A program made the position numbers and the translations under genes. Positions 1-11,400 of a stretch of 64,000 nucleotides of DNA are shown in pieces (within the stretch, counting starts at the first letter, position 1; each line of letters opens with the position of its first letter). The stretch comes from Tubulanus polymorphus (Eukaryota; Nemertea; Palaeonemertea; Tubulaniformes; Tubulanidae), in assembly GCF_964204645.1 (NCBI RefSeq), contig NC_134028.1, positions 11,571,001-11,635,000 of the forward strand. Direction: 5' to 3'. The notes below the pieces were generated by a model. The model saw nothing but the letters and a program-made list of their open reading frames with translations, did no database searches and had not been told where the DNA came from.

Positions 1-1440
1 AAATAAATATATAATGGTAGAATATGAGAGATGTATGAAATATCCTTGAAGTAAATATATAATGATAGAATATGATAGAAATGTAAAAATAATTATAATG
101 TGAATGTTATAATGATAAGAAAACAATTTTCGTTATTGATGAGAATGTATTGAAATAATATTAATAATGATGTGAATAATATTATTATGATAAGAAAATA
201 ATCTTTATTGTCTATTGAACTTGAAAAAATTTTAATATTTCATCGTCATGTATAGAAATAATAAGCTTATTAATAAAATGTCTTAAAACATTATTGTCTT
301 CATTTATTTTCGATTGGAGCTCCAGCCAGTTTCCAGTCGGTTTCCAGTCGGCTCTGGTCAGTTCCAGTTGGCTCCAGTCGGTATTTAGTAGGAGCCATAT
401 ATATAAACCAGAAAGAAACTTTCCATGACAGGTTTACGCGAACTTGAAAAGTGAATGGAAATAACTGTGTTGATGCGATGCATGTTTAATCCATACTATC
501 AAGGTAAAACGTCAGATACTTACCATGGCCACTGGATACAGTCTGCTCTAGGCACAATCACCAAGAACACATGACAAGCCAAATAAATTGGCCATGCAGT
601 ACATGGGGTACAAGCTTCACATCCGTGATTCAATACGTGTGTTTTGAAGCTATTCACAGACTGAACCTTAAGGCCAACTGTTAGCTGTACCCAGAGGGCC
701 TATAGCTAGTCTAATGATTGACCAAGTGGAGCAGCAAAACAATACTCACCAGCGGAAGAACAACAGCTCTTGAGTGGTATCTAGCAAGATTGATTGTGGT
801 AATTTTAGAGTTGACAAATGTTCATAATTTTGATCCCATGAGACAATGACATAAAACAACTAAACCTTTAGCAGACACTTACAATTCAGGACAGGAACAA
901 AATCAGAAGCAGCAGTGTAAGTTTCAAATTCAGGGCAGAACATATTAAACCAGGCCAGCCTGTTACTGTCACGTTAATTAACTGAATGTGACTTTCAATA
1001 GTTTCATGAGCCTAAGCTTAAAAGAAACATCCAAATGTGTCTACACGTCTTTGCTTGACAATTTCGAAATTTCAAGCATCCGTTGATGCATGTCTGTGTA
1101 CGTGGTAAAAAAGCTAATCTGCTCCATGGGAAGCGTTATAATTGATACATTAACGGTAACAAGATATTGCTGACAATGCTATCGACATGAGTGCACTAAG
1201 TTATATCATCACTGTGTTAAACTACTAAAATACAGATAATCATGCTCCAAAAACGATCACTAACGTATCGACATGAGTGCACTAAGTTATATCATCACTG
1301 TGTTAAACTACTAAAATACAGATAATCATGCTCCAAATTCATTATTTATTTCAGCTCCCCTCCATATAAATGATCGCGCACCTGCCACGTGCATTTTTAC
1401 GTTTTCTGAATGAATTATGTAAATAGATAAATGTAGTAAA
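1..1440. other. AT-rich flank without a recognised gene
   Basis: No convincing coding region is seen. The first 300 bases are very AT-rich and carry near-duplicated short phrases such as AAATATATAATGRTAGAATATGA. A short imperfect minisatellite built on CAGTCGG/CCAGTTGG lies at about 314-390. A tandem duplication at 1181-1337 is listed separately. The stretch just before 1450 may be the 5' flank of the plus-strand hAT-derived gene, but no promoter element is obvious. Confidence 0.5.
1181..1337. repeat. Tandem duplication of a 71-bp segment
   Basis: A segment starting ATCGACATGAGTGCACTAAG occurs at 1181-1251 and again at 1267-1337, essentially identical, with 15 bases between the copies (period 86 bp). 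The near-identity shows a recent local duplication. No coding or regulatory role is visible. Confidence 0.9.
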
Positions 1441-1530
1441 TAAACTGAAATGTTCCCATTGGTCTTCGCTGGTCATGTGATTTGTGTATTCCTACACCGA
1501 TCTCATTCATGTGATTTGATTGTGATGCAA

Positions 1531-1647
1531 ATGGCGGAGGTGAAAGGCAATTCCGTTCAACTGTTTACCTTTAATTCATGGGATAAAGTCCCTCCATGTA
1601 TCATACCAAAGGTCGAGACGATAAACAACAAACCATGGGTCGTACAG
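1531..1647 (+). CDS. First coding exon of hAT-derived (ZNF862-like) gene
   Basis: An open frame from ATG 1531 (an in-frame ATG also lies at 1525) starts MAEVKGNSV and ends WVVQ at a CAG|GTTAGT donor after 1647. The donor is in phase 0, and the acceptor TTTTCAG| before 2287 is also phase 0, so splicing joins WVVQ to VYCSLCAKY without loss. The exon encodes about 39 residues, including a tryptophan-containing stretch just before the zinc finger. This arrangement is familiar from host genes of the ZNF862 type. The intron is 639 bp. The start is inferred and no transcript evidence is available. Confidence 0.6.
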
Positions 1648-2286
1648 GTTAGTATTTTAAATCAATAAATCACCGAGTAAACGTATTGTTTTCATTAACC
1701 GGCGATAGTTTACTCAGCATACATGGCCGACGCTCGGAGACATTGCAATGATGCCATCACCTATTCATTAGCATAACAAAACAATGTAGGTGGCGCCACG
1801 TTACGGGCCGCGAAAGCAATAAATAAATTATGGCCGAATGAAAACACAAACAAATTTACGCCAATTCATAATTTATTTACCGGACAAATTGATGCATAAT
1901 ATGGACAGATAAATTGAATATTAATAGTTCTTAATATTTTTTGTTACGGAAAAACGGAGGCTTGATATAACATGTTTAGATGATGTTTTGAATTTTGTCT
2001 AGCCTATTAGTATTACTGGATGTTTTTGATTATTTTCATCGACGATAATAAATACACATGTGCTAAAAACCCAGGCAGACAACAATTTGAATTTCCAGTT
2101 CAATAATGTCAAAAATTCCCTGGCTAGAACTAGGAGAAAAATAAATGCTGCTAATATTAAATGTAGAACATTAATTGGTCTAGACTTGTGTGGCTTACAA
2201 AGCTGATTTATTTTTTAGGCATTACCTAGTAGAGATTATGGCCAAAAATATTAAGTTTATTTCTATCTTATACACTGTATTTTCAG

Positions 2287-3639
2287 GTGTACTGCTCACT
2301 GTGTGCCAAATATGTAGACGCCATCAAAAGAGATCAGCGAATCAAAGGGAAAGCTCTAAAAGAAATTGACCGGTATGTTGTTGGCACAAATTATGTCACC
2401 AAACACAATGTGGAGAGGCATGTGGACTTAACTGCACACAAGGTTGGACTAGATATCCAGACTCTTACTCCAGGTCGAGTGCCTTCTAATGAACCCTCCT
2501 CAGCATCTAGTACTGCTACTAGCAATACGGTTTCCAGCACAAAGCCAGCTGCGACTCAACCAAAGATTGATACGGCTTTACAGGCTGCAGGCATGGATGC
2601 CCATGAAAAATTACTTAAAACTGCTTACCTTATGGCATGTGGTGGTGCCCCACTGTGTCACTTTGGCACATTTGTTCAAGTGCAAAAGGTAAATGGTGTA
2701 CCTCTTATATCTGGATCCCAGGATGGCAAGTCTTGTAATGAATATATTAGATGTATAGCCGACACAATCAGAGAAAAACTTTGCGGTATCATTGTATCAG
2801 CTGGGTCATTTAGTGTCCTTACAGATGGTTCACAAGCAAGAAAAACCGGTGCTGAGAAGGAGCTTGTGCTTGCAAGAGTTGTCAAGTCTGGCATGCCGAT
2901 TTATTATTGTTTAGCTTTGCAAGATTGTGAAGAATTTGGTGGTGCCGATGCTGCCAGTTTAAAAGACTGTGTTGATAATGTTTTTCTTGAAAAACTTGGA
3001 ATGAAAAAAAATGATTATACTGAATTAATGGTATGTGCCTGTAGTGATGGAGCAAGTGTAAACACAGGTATTTACAACGGGTTGCTCACAAAATTAAAAA
3101 AAGAAGGTAGAGCCTGGCTGGTTACTATGCATTGCGTTAATCACTGTGCAGAGCTGGCCCTAGGGGATTCTCTGAAAAAAGATAAAACTTTTTCAGAATT
3201 AGATGATTTGATGCTAACATTGTATTATTTATTCAAGAGATCTGGAAAATTAAAGCGTAGATTAGCAAGTATTGCTAAAGCACAGGAAACTAGTTCGTAT
3301 GTTATCCCCAAAGTCCATGGTACTAGATTCGTCAGTCACAAGAGGCGGGGATTTTCTGCTTTGATCCACAATTGGGGTTTACTGATACTTATGATAGAAA
3401 ATGGGTTAGCGCATCCTGATGATTCGTTCAAAAAGTTAGAAGCCAAAATGCGCGGAGTTCTGAAAAAGTTGAAAAACTTGAAGTTACTAGGTTCAGCATG
3501 CTTTTTCAAAGCCTTGCTAGATAATCTCTCTGAATTTTCAATGAATCTAGAGAAAAGCAAAATCTCAGTGTTCAAAGTTCCACTTTATCTTGACTTTGTA
3601 ACTGGAAATGATGAGCATGTATTTCTTAGATGCTTTTAA
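2287..3639 (+). CDS. hAT-transposase-derived zinc-finger protein, main exon
   Basis: This is a 450-codon open frame that begins at a splice acceptor (pyrimidine-rich tract then TTTTCAG) and not at an ATG; the first codon is GTG. Domains in order: a C2H2 finger of the BED/TTF kind (CSLC at residues 3-6, with paired histidines near residues 40-51), a Ser/Thr-rich linker (about 68-95), then a hAT RNase-H-like core. In the core I see LTDGS (about 178-182), CSDGASVNTG (about 252-261) and the hAT-type segment HCVNHCAELA (about 281-290). Such proteins are usually domesticated transposases acting in the nucleus, but the function here is unknown. The frame stops at 3637, before the dimerisation region, which continues downstream in other frames. 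The gene is tail to tail with PARN. Confidence 0.7.
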   Translation: MYCSLCAKYVDAIKRDQRIKGKALKEIDRYVVGTNYVTKHNVERHVDLTAHKVGLDIQTLTPGRVPSNEPSSASSTATSNTVSSTKPAATQPKIDTALQAAGMDAHEKLLKTAYLMACGGAPLCHFGTFVQVQKVNGVPLISGSQDGKSCNEYIRCIADTIREKLCGIIVSAGSFSVLTDGSQARKTGAEKELVLARVVKSGMPIYYCLALQDCEEFGGADAASLKDCVDNVFLEKLGMKKNDYTELMVCACSDGASVNTGIYNGLLTKLKKEGRAWLVTMHCVNHCAELALGDSLKKDKTFSELDDLMLTLYYLFKRSGKLKRRLASIAKAQETSSYVIPKVHGTRFVSHKRRGFSALIHNWGLLILMIENGLAHPDDSFKKLEAKMRGVLKKLKNLKLLGSACFFKALLDNLSEFSMNLEKSKISVFKVPLYLDFVTGNDEHVFLRCF

Positions 3640-4655
3640 TATAGAATGTAATACTGATGATGATGAGAACTGATCAGTTACTTGAAAGGTTCTGAAACCT
3701 GGCCATGCTCACAGAGCTGTCCAAAACCAAGACTACTCGTATGTCCAGGTAACTGGCTTCCAGTCATCTCTAGATAATATAGAATCTCAGATATGTACCC
3801 TCAAAACAAAGGTTTTGCCAGTAGTAGAGACAGCATTGAAAGCAAGATTTCAGTCATTTGATAGCCAGCTCTTTCAAGATATGCTCTGGTTGGATCCAGC
3901 CAACTGGGATGACACTCAACAAGAAATTGAAACAATCAAAAACACAGCCAGGATATTTTCTGATTTTCTGTGACACTCCAGAGGGCTGGATTTGACCCAA
4001 GCAAAATCGAGAAAGAATGGCCCAAATTGAAGAAAACAAGGAATTTCTTTTTCTCCAAATTAAATGCTATAAGCTTATGGGCCAAAATTTTCCAAATATC
4101 TGTATGGTTGCAAATATCGTGCTGACAATTTCACCGAGTAATAGTTTCGTTGAAAAGTGTTTCAGCCAGCTTACTGCGTTGTTGTCAGACCTGCGCCTTA
4201 GCATGAAGGCAGATACTATGGAAAACCTAATGGTTATTAAGTGTAATGATGCTTGCTGGACTGTAGAAGAGAAGGATGATATAATAGAACTTGCCCTTGA
4301 AAAATACATGTCTAAAAAGCGAAGAATTCTGAGAGTGGACAATGATATTAATGTAAATTTCAGTACAATTACTTCACCCGAGTATAAAAGAAAGAGGAAG
4401 ACAAATCCAACAAACACAGAAACAGCATCAACAAGCACTGCCCCTGCCACAGAGTCTGAAAGTGCAGAGGACAATTCTGATTCTGATTCCTCTGGCACCA
4501 ATGAATCTTATCTTTCAGATTCTGGTTCTGATTACACTAGTGCCATCCAAAGAATATTAGCCGAGACTAGTGAATCAGAAGCAGAATTTGAAGGATTTTG
4601 GAGTGTAGTGATGATTCAACCGTTACAACAAACTCGGATACAACGATTTATCTGA
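3640..4655 (+). pseudogene. Frameshifted 3' part of the hAT-derived gene
   Basis: Coding similarity continues past the stop at 3637 but changes frame several times. A short stretch directly after the stop and a block at 3713-3970 are in frame 2, about 3980-4110 is in frame 1, and about 4095-4655 is in frame 3. The last block holds the hAT C-terminal dimerisation signature (SNSFVEKCFSQ and MENLMVIKCND) and a Ser/Asp/Glu-rich tail. Near 4600 another shift would extend that acidic tail. No good splice sites explain the changes. The gene is therefore either decayed, or the assembly has small indels. Confidence 0.65.
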
Positions 4656-4717
4656 TATAACAAATGTAGATAGTTTGCTGTAACGAGGTTTCACTGTATA
4701 TAGAACCTATACCTATA

Positions 4718-4925
4718 CAGAGCTGCCAACTGTTACTGATTTTCAGAATTTGATACTATTTTATAACGAGAAATACTGATTTGTTTGATTTGAACAGAAA
4801 TATGAAAGGTGTTACTGGGGGTCTAACTGTTGATTACTGATAAAATGAACATTTTCTTTCATATGTCAATGAAACGTTACTGAAAAAAATTTCGATTTGT
4901 TACTTTTCAGAGGTTGGCAGCTCTG
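4718..4925. mobile_element. Short TIR element (hAT-like MITE), 208 bp
   Basis: It starts CAGAGCTGCCAAC and ends with the reverse complement GTTGGCAGCTCTG. It is flanked by a 6-bp direct repeat CCTATA at 4712-4717 and 4926-4931. The inner sequences TTACTGATTTTCAG and TTACTTTTCAG extend the terminal similarity. There is no coding capacity. The CAGAG-type ends suggest a hAT-type non-autonomous element, though a hAT duplication is normally 8 bp. Confidence 0.75.
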
Positions 4926-4970
4926 CCTATACTGTTTGGAATTGTATTTCTTGGATACCTGTATTATATA

Positions 4971-5145
4971 TAGAATAAATAACGAGACGAGTAGTACTAT
5001 ATAGGTTAACTATTCATTTGATGCACGAGGCTTCATCAGGTGAATGACTCATTCACCTGATGAAGCTTCAGTACATAAGAAGCGAAATCTCCTGCATCAT
5101 GAAAAGTAAACCTATATAGTACTACTCGTCTCGCTATTTATTCTA
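4971..5145. mobile_element. Fold-back MITE with nested palindrome, 175 bp
   Basis: Outer arms of about 40 bp (4971-5010 and about 5106-5145, beginning TAGAATAAATAACGAGACGA) are inverted copies. In the middle, 5031-5065 is a palindrome with 17-bp arms and a one-base centre, beginning CTTCATCAGGTGAATGA. The whole element could fold into a near-continuous hairpin. A single copy of the same outer arm recurs at 9846-9872, where a mariner remnant interrupts it. Confidence 0.85.
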
Positions 5146-5702
5146 AACCCGGTAAAGCTACTCCTCGAATCTTCTCGAATGTAGTACATGATGATGATGG
5201 ATACTCAAAAGAATTGTGTAGTAATGGAAATTTGTGTAAGAGCATTTATTAAAAGATGGATTTCATTCTAATTTAATGGCTTATGTGTTTTTTACATAGG
5301 ATATTACGATAGATATAAAAACCACTCGCCTTGGACAAAATTTTCATTTTTAGGGGAGTGATTAAGCACTCCCCCGTGGTTTTTTTCCCGGCAAGGCCTG
5401 ACACTACCTGGTGCGCTGATATTATTTCAGTGTTCGAATGAAAGGTTTTTTTTAACATAATAAACTTTATCAAAATGCCTTGTTTGTTTCATAGAATATG
5501 TTATAAAACTTCGACTTCATCATCAATTATTTCTTGCGACTTTTGAAGATCCTACTCCGTAAAGTCGAGGTCAATGAGTGATATAATGAGGGCTGAAATA
5601 GCTTGCAAAATAATTTACACAGGTTTTTACAGTAAAGAGAACAACCGTCTGACACTGCAATGGATGATTGTACATTGATCCAACCTTAAATTCCGCAAGT
5701 TC
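5146..5702. other. No recognised gene
   Basis: No gene is recognised. On the minus strand, about 5515-5610 follows an acceptor-like TATTTCAG and reads as a short acidic peptide ending in EVEVL, but it contains a stop codon. It may be a transposon remnant. Possible C-terminal exons of PARN were sought here and not found. Confidence 0.4.
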
Positions 5703-6830
5703 TAACTAGGGGTCCAGGGATACCATGCCCACTTGGGAAGTGGTTTCAAATGCTCAACAATCTAACAATCTAACAATAGAGCATGTCAGCAGCTACATTT
5801 TTGTAATTGATTGTGGTAACAAAATATGCTTCGTTACCAATTTAATATTGAAATATTAAGTTATTCTACTATTAAACGCCACTGGTGACCATATAAAAAA
5901 CCCAATGTCCTTGAAACTCACCACAATCATTGAACATGTCATGAGCTACAACTTTGCAACTGCTCATGGTAACAAAATATGCCTAGGTAACAATATAATA
6001 AGGAAATACTAATAATAATACTTATTCTACTATTCAACGCCCCCTAGTGGCCATAAAACATTATCAACATAATAACGAAACCAAGCTTTGGGAGGGATAT
6101 CTGTATACAAGTGCAAAATTTCAGTTTCATTATGCTCAAAAATAAGTTAGCTAGGATAGGAGGGAGGGGATTACCCATAGCAAATCCAATAATCAGAAAT
6201 TACCTTTGAAATGAAAACGAATAACCCCAAAGTGCTGTGGCTACCCATGAGATACTAATGATCACCAATTTGATTTTAATAATTCTCGTATAATTTTTCC
6301 GTCCAACAGTATTACCTGACGTCACATAGTTGAGTCAGCTTTGATAAATTTCTATTCAAACGCATGTGACAACGGTGACCTTGGTTTCTCCCCCCAAAAT
6401 AAACTTTTGTCCAAATACCTTTCCTCTCTGATCAAATCTAGTTTAATGTGCAATAGTGTGTGTCCTTCCTGTTTCATATATTTACTGCGATATGCCATAC
6501 CTGTAGTCAATTCTTGAAAAAGGTATTTGAAAAAGGCTGAAAATTCGCGTTTTTAATAAATTTTAATAGTTTCAATCTGAAAAAAACTTTTTCAATCTTG
6601 TGATTGTGGGATTTATATTCTATTCATCTCTTGTGACTCATTGCGTAGTTTTACTGCATTAGCTTCAATCCTGTCAATAAGAAACATCCACAGACAGACA
6701 GACAGACTGACAGACAGACAGAGAGACAGACATCATGACGAAATGCATCAAAAACTATAGAGCTCATCCTCCTTACACCTAAAACTTAAGTACAAACAAT
6801 ACCCCTCGCGTCCTATAACCGAGGGGTAAA
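5703..6830. repeat. Dispersed repeat copy with ~150-bp internal tandem units
   Basis: It starts with the family signature CTAGGGGTCCAGGGATACC and then holds two to three diverged units carrying CTCACCACAATCAT and AACGCC(CC)CTRGTGRCCAT. The tail includes a CAGA-rich microsatellite (about 6688-6731) and an AGCTCATCCTCC phrase. The same family occurs at 23460-24735, 32500-33560 and 55018-55190. Confidence 0.7.
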
Positions 6831-7790
6831 AATGTCGACATATGCCATTTCTACCTGAAAGTAGGTCATAATTTGGCCATCTTATATCATATAGAATTCC
6901 CCAAAACAAAAGGGTTCCTCTTCATGCTATCATACACATACCACCAAAATTTTATGAAATTATCTAAAACCGTTTTTGGAGTTATCGCCTACAGGGAGCG
7001 TTCACGTGGATGCGCCACTGCGAAAATCAATATATCTCCTGCAACCTCATCCAGGGGATATAATAATGTATAACTCCCCAGTGTGCATATCTATCTATCA
7101 AAATTCACAGGATATCTAATACTATAAATTACCTTTGTTACGCAATGTTATCAGTAGGCCTACATCTCCGAGTGACTTCCAGATTGGGTTGGTCTTGAAT
7201 TGCATTGATGGGAAGATGGCGGATTAATTTGTTGGCAATTTATCATTCAATGAAATGTAGCATGTATCTGAGAAAAAGTCATTGAACTCGGAATTCATTT
7301 GATATAATAATCAACATTCTATTATTAAAATCCAATAAAAACCTTTTGATAAAATATTGTTTGTTGTTTTGGTGTAATGACACTGGAATTGCACTGGACA
7401 TCAACATAGACTGGTTGCTTACCTTCAACCAGGTAAGAATCCCACAATAAATGCTGAATAAAATCAACTCATATTTATCACTTCCTTTGTTCGAAGTCAT
7501 TTAGACCTGATGAGTAAGCCATTAATTAGGGTTTTCTGACCCACATACTACAATAGGAGCATACTGCCCATAAGAGCTATCAAATTTTTTCAGGATCAGA
7601 TGATCACATTTACATAGTGGCGCAATTCACCACATCAAGTTTCGAATGCCAACAATGCAACATTTTATTTTCTACAATAATTCCCTTAATAAATGCATGG
7701 CATGGTGGTGCAGAAAACCTGTTATTGCAGCTATACTTAAAATTTATTTCATATTAGGAGGAATTTTCATAAATATTGCAAAGATTAAAG
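6831..7790. other. Diverged repeat DNA, no gene seen
   Basis: The stretch contains phrases shared with 41280-41770 (GGGTTCMTCYTC, a nearby ACACATACCA, and short GGCCATCTT stretches). A short phrase resembling TATAGCTGCAA..AACAGGTTTTCTG lies at 7706-7735 in reverse orientation. No exon with good splice sites was identified. Confidence 0.4.
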
Positions 7791-7799
7791 AACCAACTG

Positions 7800-8200
7800 C
7801 ACTAGCATTCAAATTTTGAAAGTGGCTCTATTACCATTTAGCCCTCAGACCATACTATCAATATACCAAGCTTTGTTAAGATCGGATAAAGATTGTAGGA
7901 CTAGTAGCGATCTAAAGATTTTACAAGTGCCACCTGTACAGCGCCTGCTAGAGGTCAAATTTGGAAAATGGCTCCATAACTTTTTGGCTCGTAGTATCTA
8001 TATACCAAGTTTTGCCATGAACGGATAATAATTGTAGGACATATAGCAATTTACAGATTTTATAAGTGTGACCTGAACAGCATCCCCTAAAGGTCGAATT
8101 GCGAAAACGGCTCTACAAGTATTTAGCACTTAGCCCATATTAGCTTCATACCAAGTTCGGTCCAGGTCGGAAAAGAACTGTAGTACTAGAAGCAACCTGT
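7800..8200. repeat. Imperfect tandem array, period about 143 bp
   Basis: Three diverged units each carry TATACCAAG-YTT followed by a GATCGGATAA-like stretch and a TGTAGGACTA phrase. The CCAAG landmark falls at about 7866, 8007 and 8151. The phrase TAGGACTAGTAGCGAT is shared with the array at 35690-37735, so the two are probably related families. Confidence 0.65.
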
Positions 8201-8292
8201 AGCAAGAATTGACTGATGTATGAACCGACATCGACGGATAATCCTCTAACCCATTAGCAAAACATATAAAATTATATATACATACAACTTAC

Positions 8293-8449
8293 TCAGCATT
8301 CAAAGCCTTACGTTTACTAGGTATTTCGAAGTCAATGTCATGGAATGATCGCTTGCGACTAGACGATGGAGTAGGAATCTTCCCTCGATTTTTAAACACA
8401 TAATACGGTGTTATCTTGTAATCCTTACTCTCCATGTTCAAACCCATAA
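8293..8449 (-). CDS. PARN exon: C-terminal linker, basic
   Basis: This 157-nt exon lies between TTCTTCAG| and |GTAAGTTG. It encodes [20 protein letters not shown] followed by SSSRKRSF and a Lys/Arg-rich stretch (PSKRKALNA). Position and composition match the region after the RRM, including IPYTLQNHYYRN and the basic KR motif in vertebrate PARN. Similarity here is weaker than elsewhere. The donor shows that at least one more exon should follow. Confidence 0.68.
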
Positions 8450-11400
8450 CTGAAGAAATAATGCAGTGTTTAACATTAACATCCCAGGAAGTACACATAA
8501 AAAGCACATCATGTCACCTGTAATGCTTGAAAATCTAATAATACTTAAATCATAACCCCCTTCTTAATTTAGATGGCTTCCTCAATGCAGCCGTCAATGA
8601 ATTGGCTTAACCCCCCCAGCTCATCCACTTAATTTCTATTTCAATTTAGATGGGTGGTCCATTCAACTGTGGTTCAAATTTCCCTTTACCTTTCCCGAGA
8701 TATCCATTCGATCATCAATCTATATGACAATTCTGATGACTGCGGAACACTCAACTTTCACTCAACTACCTTAGTCTCTGCCTAAACGGGTACTGGTCTA
8801 TTTGGGTAATATGTTCAAAAGAGTAAAATGAAAGTAACATTTCAGTTTGCTACATAGATTTTTATGCCAATTTAACACGGCTGAATGTTGAGACTACGGC
8901 CATTTGAGACACACATGCGATAATGTTGTGTTCGCATCCCAAGTTTTATGAAAAAATATTTCAGTTTGGGATTCGACTGTGTTTCGAATTTCATTATATG
9001 AAACTACCATCCACTCGAAAAAAGATCAAAATTCTTTCCCTGTGCATTCGTTAGAAAATCGATTTTCACATATTTTCATGCTGCCAGGACTCAACATCGA
9101 ACGGACATCGATTGGATGAGCTGGGGTGGGTAAATCCATTTCATTGACGGCTGCATAAATGCAACCCTAATAAAATCCTGTTGCTATAGGTGTATCAATG
9201 GCAGAAGGATTTTGAAAATATCTCATGAAAATTCAAAATTTGCAAAACATGATTTTGGCAAACCTAGGTTACTGCCAGTCAGCCATCATGATTCAGATCT
9301 GACAGATGCCAATACTGCATAGTGTCTAGGGTAGATACATGTTTAACCAAAGCATCAAAATAAAACATCAAAACATCATATCTCAGTTCATATCTAACCA
9401 GGAAAAGTTAGCCCTGTTGTATTAGTTCCAAAAGAAAAATAGAATTGAAATGATGCGAAAAATCATTTAATATTATATTGATTAAAATATAAGTGAATTG
9501 TAATTGCGCCAATGATTTTTATAAATCTAAGGATCATTTTAAAGAATTGTTTCAATTCAAGGTTCCATCATGATACCAGGTGAGTATAGCTATAATAATC
9601 TCGACCATTAATTCATGTTTGTGTAACATTAGTGTGTACATCAGGCCATCCCAAATTAATAGTCTGTTTGCAGTAACACCAACTCAAGGTACCGGCAGGT
9701 AGAAATGTTTTTTGGCAAATAATGGGGCAAATGAATTTTTATCATCTTAACCTGAAAAACAATGTCACAAATCAGCGCTATGCATTGAAAATTTATCCAA
9801 TAGACTAGATTTCAAGATTTGTAGAGTAGCTGTGTTAACCGAGTTTAGAATAAATAACGAGACGAGTAGTACTACAGGGTGTCCCATAAGTCATGCAACA
9901 TTTATAAAACTCAATTTCTCCGAGCCTGATAGGGAAAGCTGTACCAAATTCCTACCACAGGTTAAACATAACATGTAGTTTTCAAATTTATATGACATTA
10001 TATTTGATTACTTAATTCAAACTTTTTACAGAATGTTTTCGATGTGATTGCTCTGTATCAATTTTAGTCTATCAATGAAGTTGCCAATAACTAACTTGAG
10101 AGTTTCAAACTGAATGTCCCTTATCTCATTTTCCGTATTTCTCTTCAATTGGTCAATAGTTTTTGGTGCGTTGCAGTGCACCCAGTCTTTTAGGTGCCTC
10201 CAGAGAAAATAATCAAGTGGGCTCAGATCTAGAGTGTAGGTTGGCCAGTTCACAGGAGATCTCCAACAAAGTACTCTTACCATGCATCAAACTTAATGTA
10301 ATCTCCGCAGCGTGAGGACTAGCTCCATCCTGTTAGAACCAATGTGATCGATACTCTGTTTGTCGTACTTTCTACTTACATAGTTCCCACAGTTACACGA
10401 ATTAAAAATTCCCAAGTTTTTCCCAAATATTTCATAGGTGATTTTTCAATTTTCCCAAATGGAAATGAACAGATACCATCATCCTAAAGTCGACATTTTA
10501 GTGGTAAATGGTTGATAAAGGTGTTTTTCAAGGGAAATCGCTGAGAAAGTTGCCCTTGGCAAATGCAATACGTGAAATGTAATGAATTTCCCAAATATTT
10601 CCCTGATTTGAGAAAATTTTTTTCAAATTCCCAAATATTTCCAAACTGGGAATTAATATTTCAAAATTCCCAAGTTTTTCCCAATTTCCCTGTTTGTGCG
10701 GGAACCATGTACTTAATAATGGCATAAAGTATGAGGTGATCATGTGCAAAGGTTCTCCAATTGTGGTAACAGCTTTCCTATCATCATCCTCAAAAAAATA
10801 TGGGCCAGTTTTTCCGTCCCGGTTCAATGCACACCATACAGTGGCTCAAGTCCATTATAGCATTAAATAGTTCCAATAGAGACTAATTACATCTGACTGG
10901 TATTTGAAATTAATCCGCCAATATTGGACTGATTCAAATCGTCAACTGCTTTATCGTCAACTGCTTTTACTCGTCGTCAATGTCTACAATCCTAAATGTC
11001 GGTGGTTGCTCGTCGACAATGTCTACAATCCTAAATGTTGGTCGTTTTTGCTCGTCGACGATGTCTACAATCCTAAATGCCGACCGATTTTACTCGTCAA
11101 CAATGTCTACAATCCTGATTGTCAACCTATTTTACTCGTGGACAATGTCTATACCGTATTTTCCGGCCAATAAGCCGACTCGGCCAATAAGCCGAGGGCA
11201 GTTTTTTAGCCTAAAATACATGGATTTCATAAAGCTTCGCCCAATAAGCCGAGGCCCTTCATCAGAGATTTTAATTCACTGATTTGTCAATTAGTTCGTC
11301 TTAATTGACGATTTAAGAGGCTGACAGTAGCGCCCGCCGATGTGTGAGAGTGCTGTGTATACTATCATCGCCGAGTGACTGTGCTATATATAGACTCACT

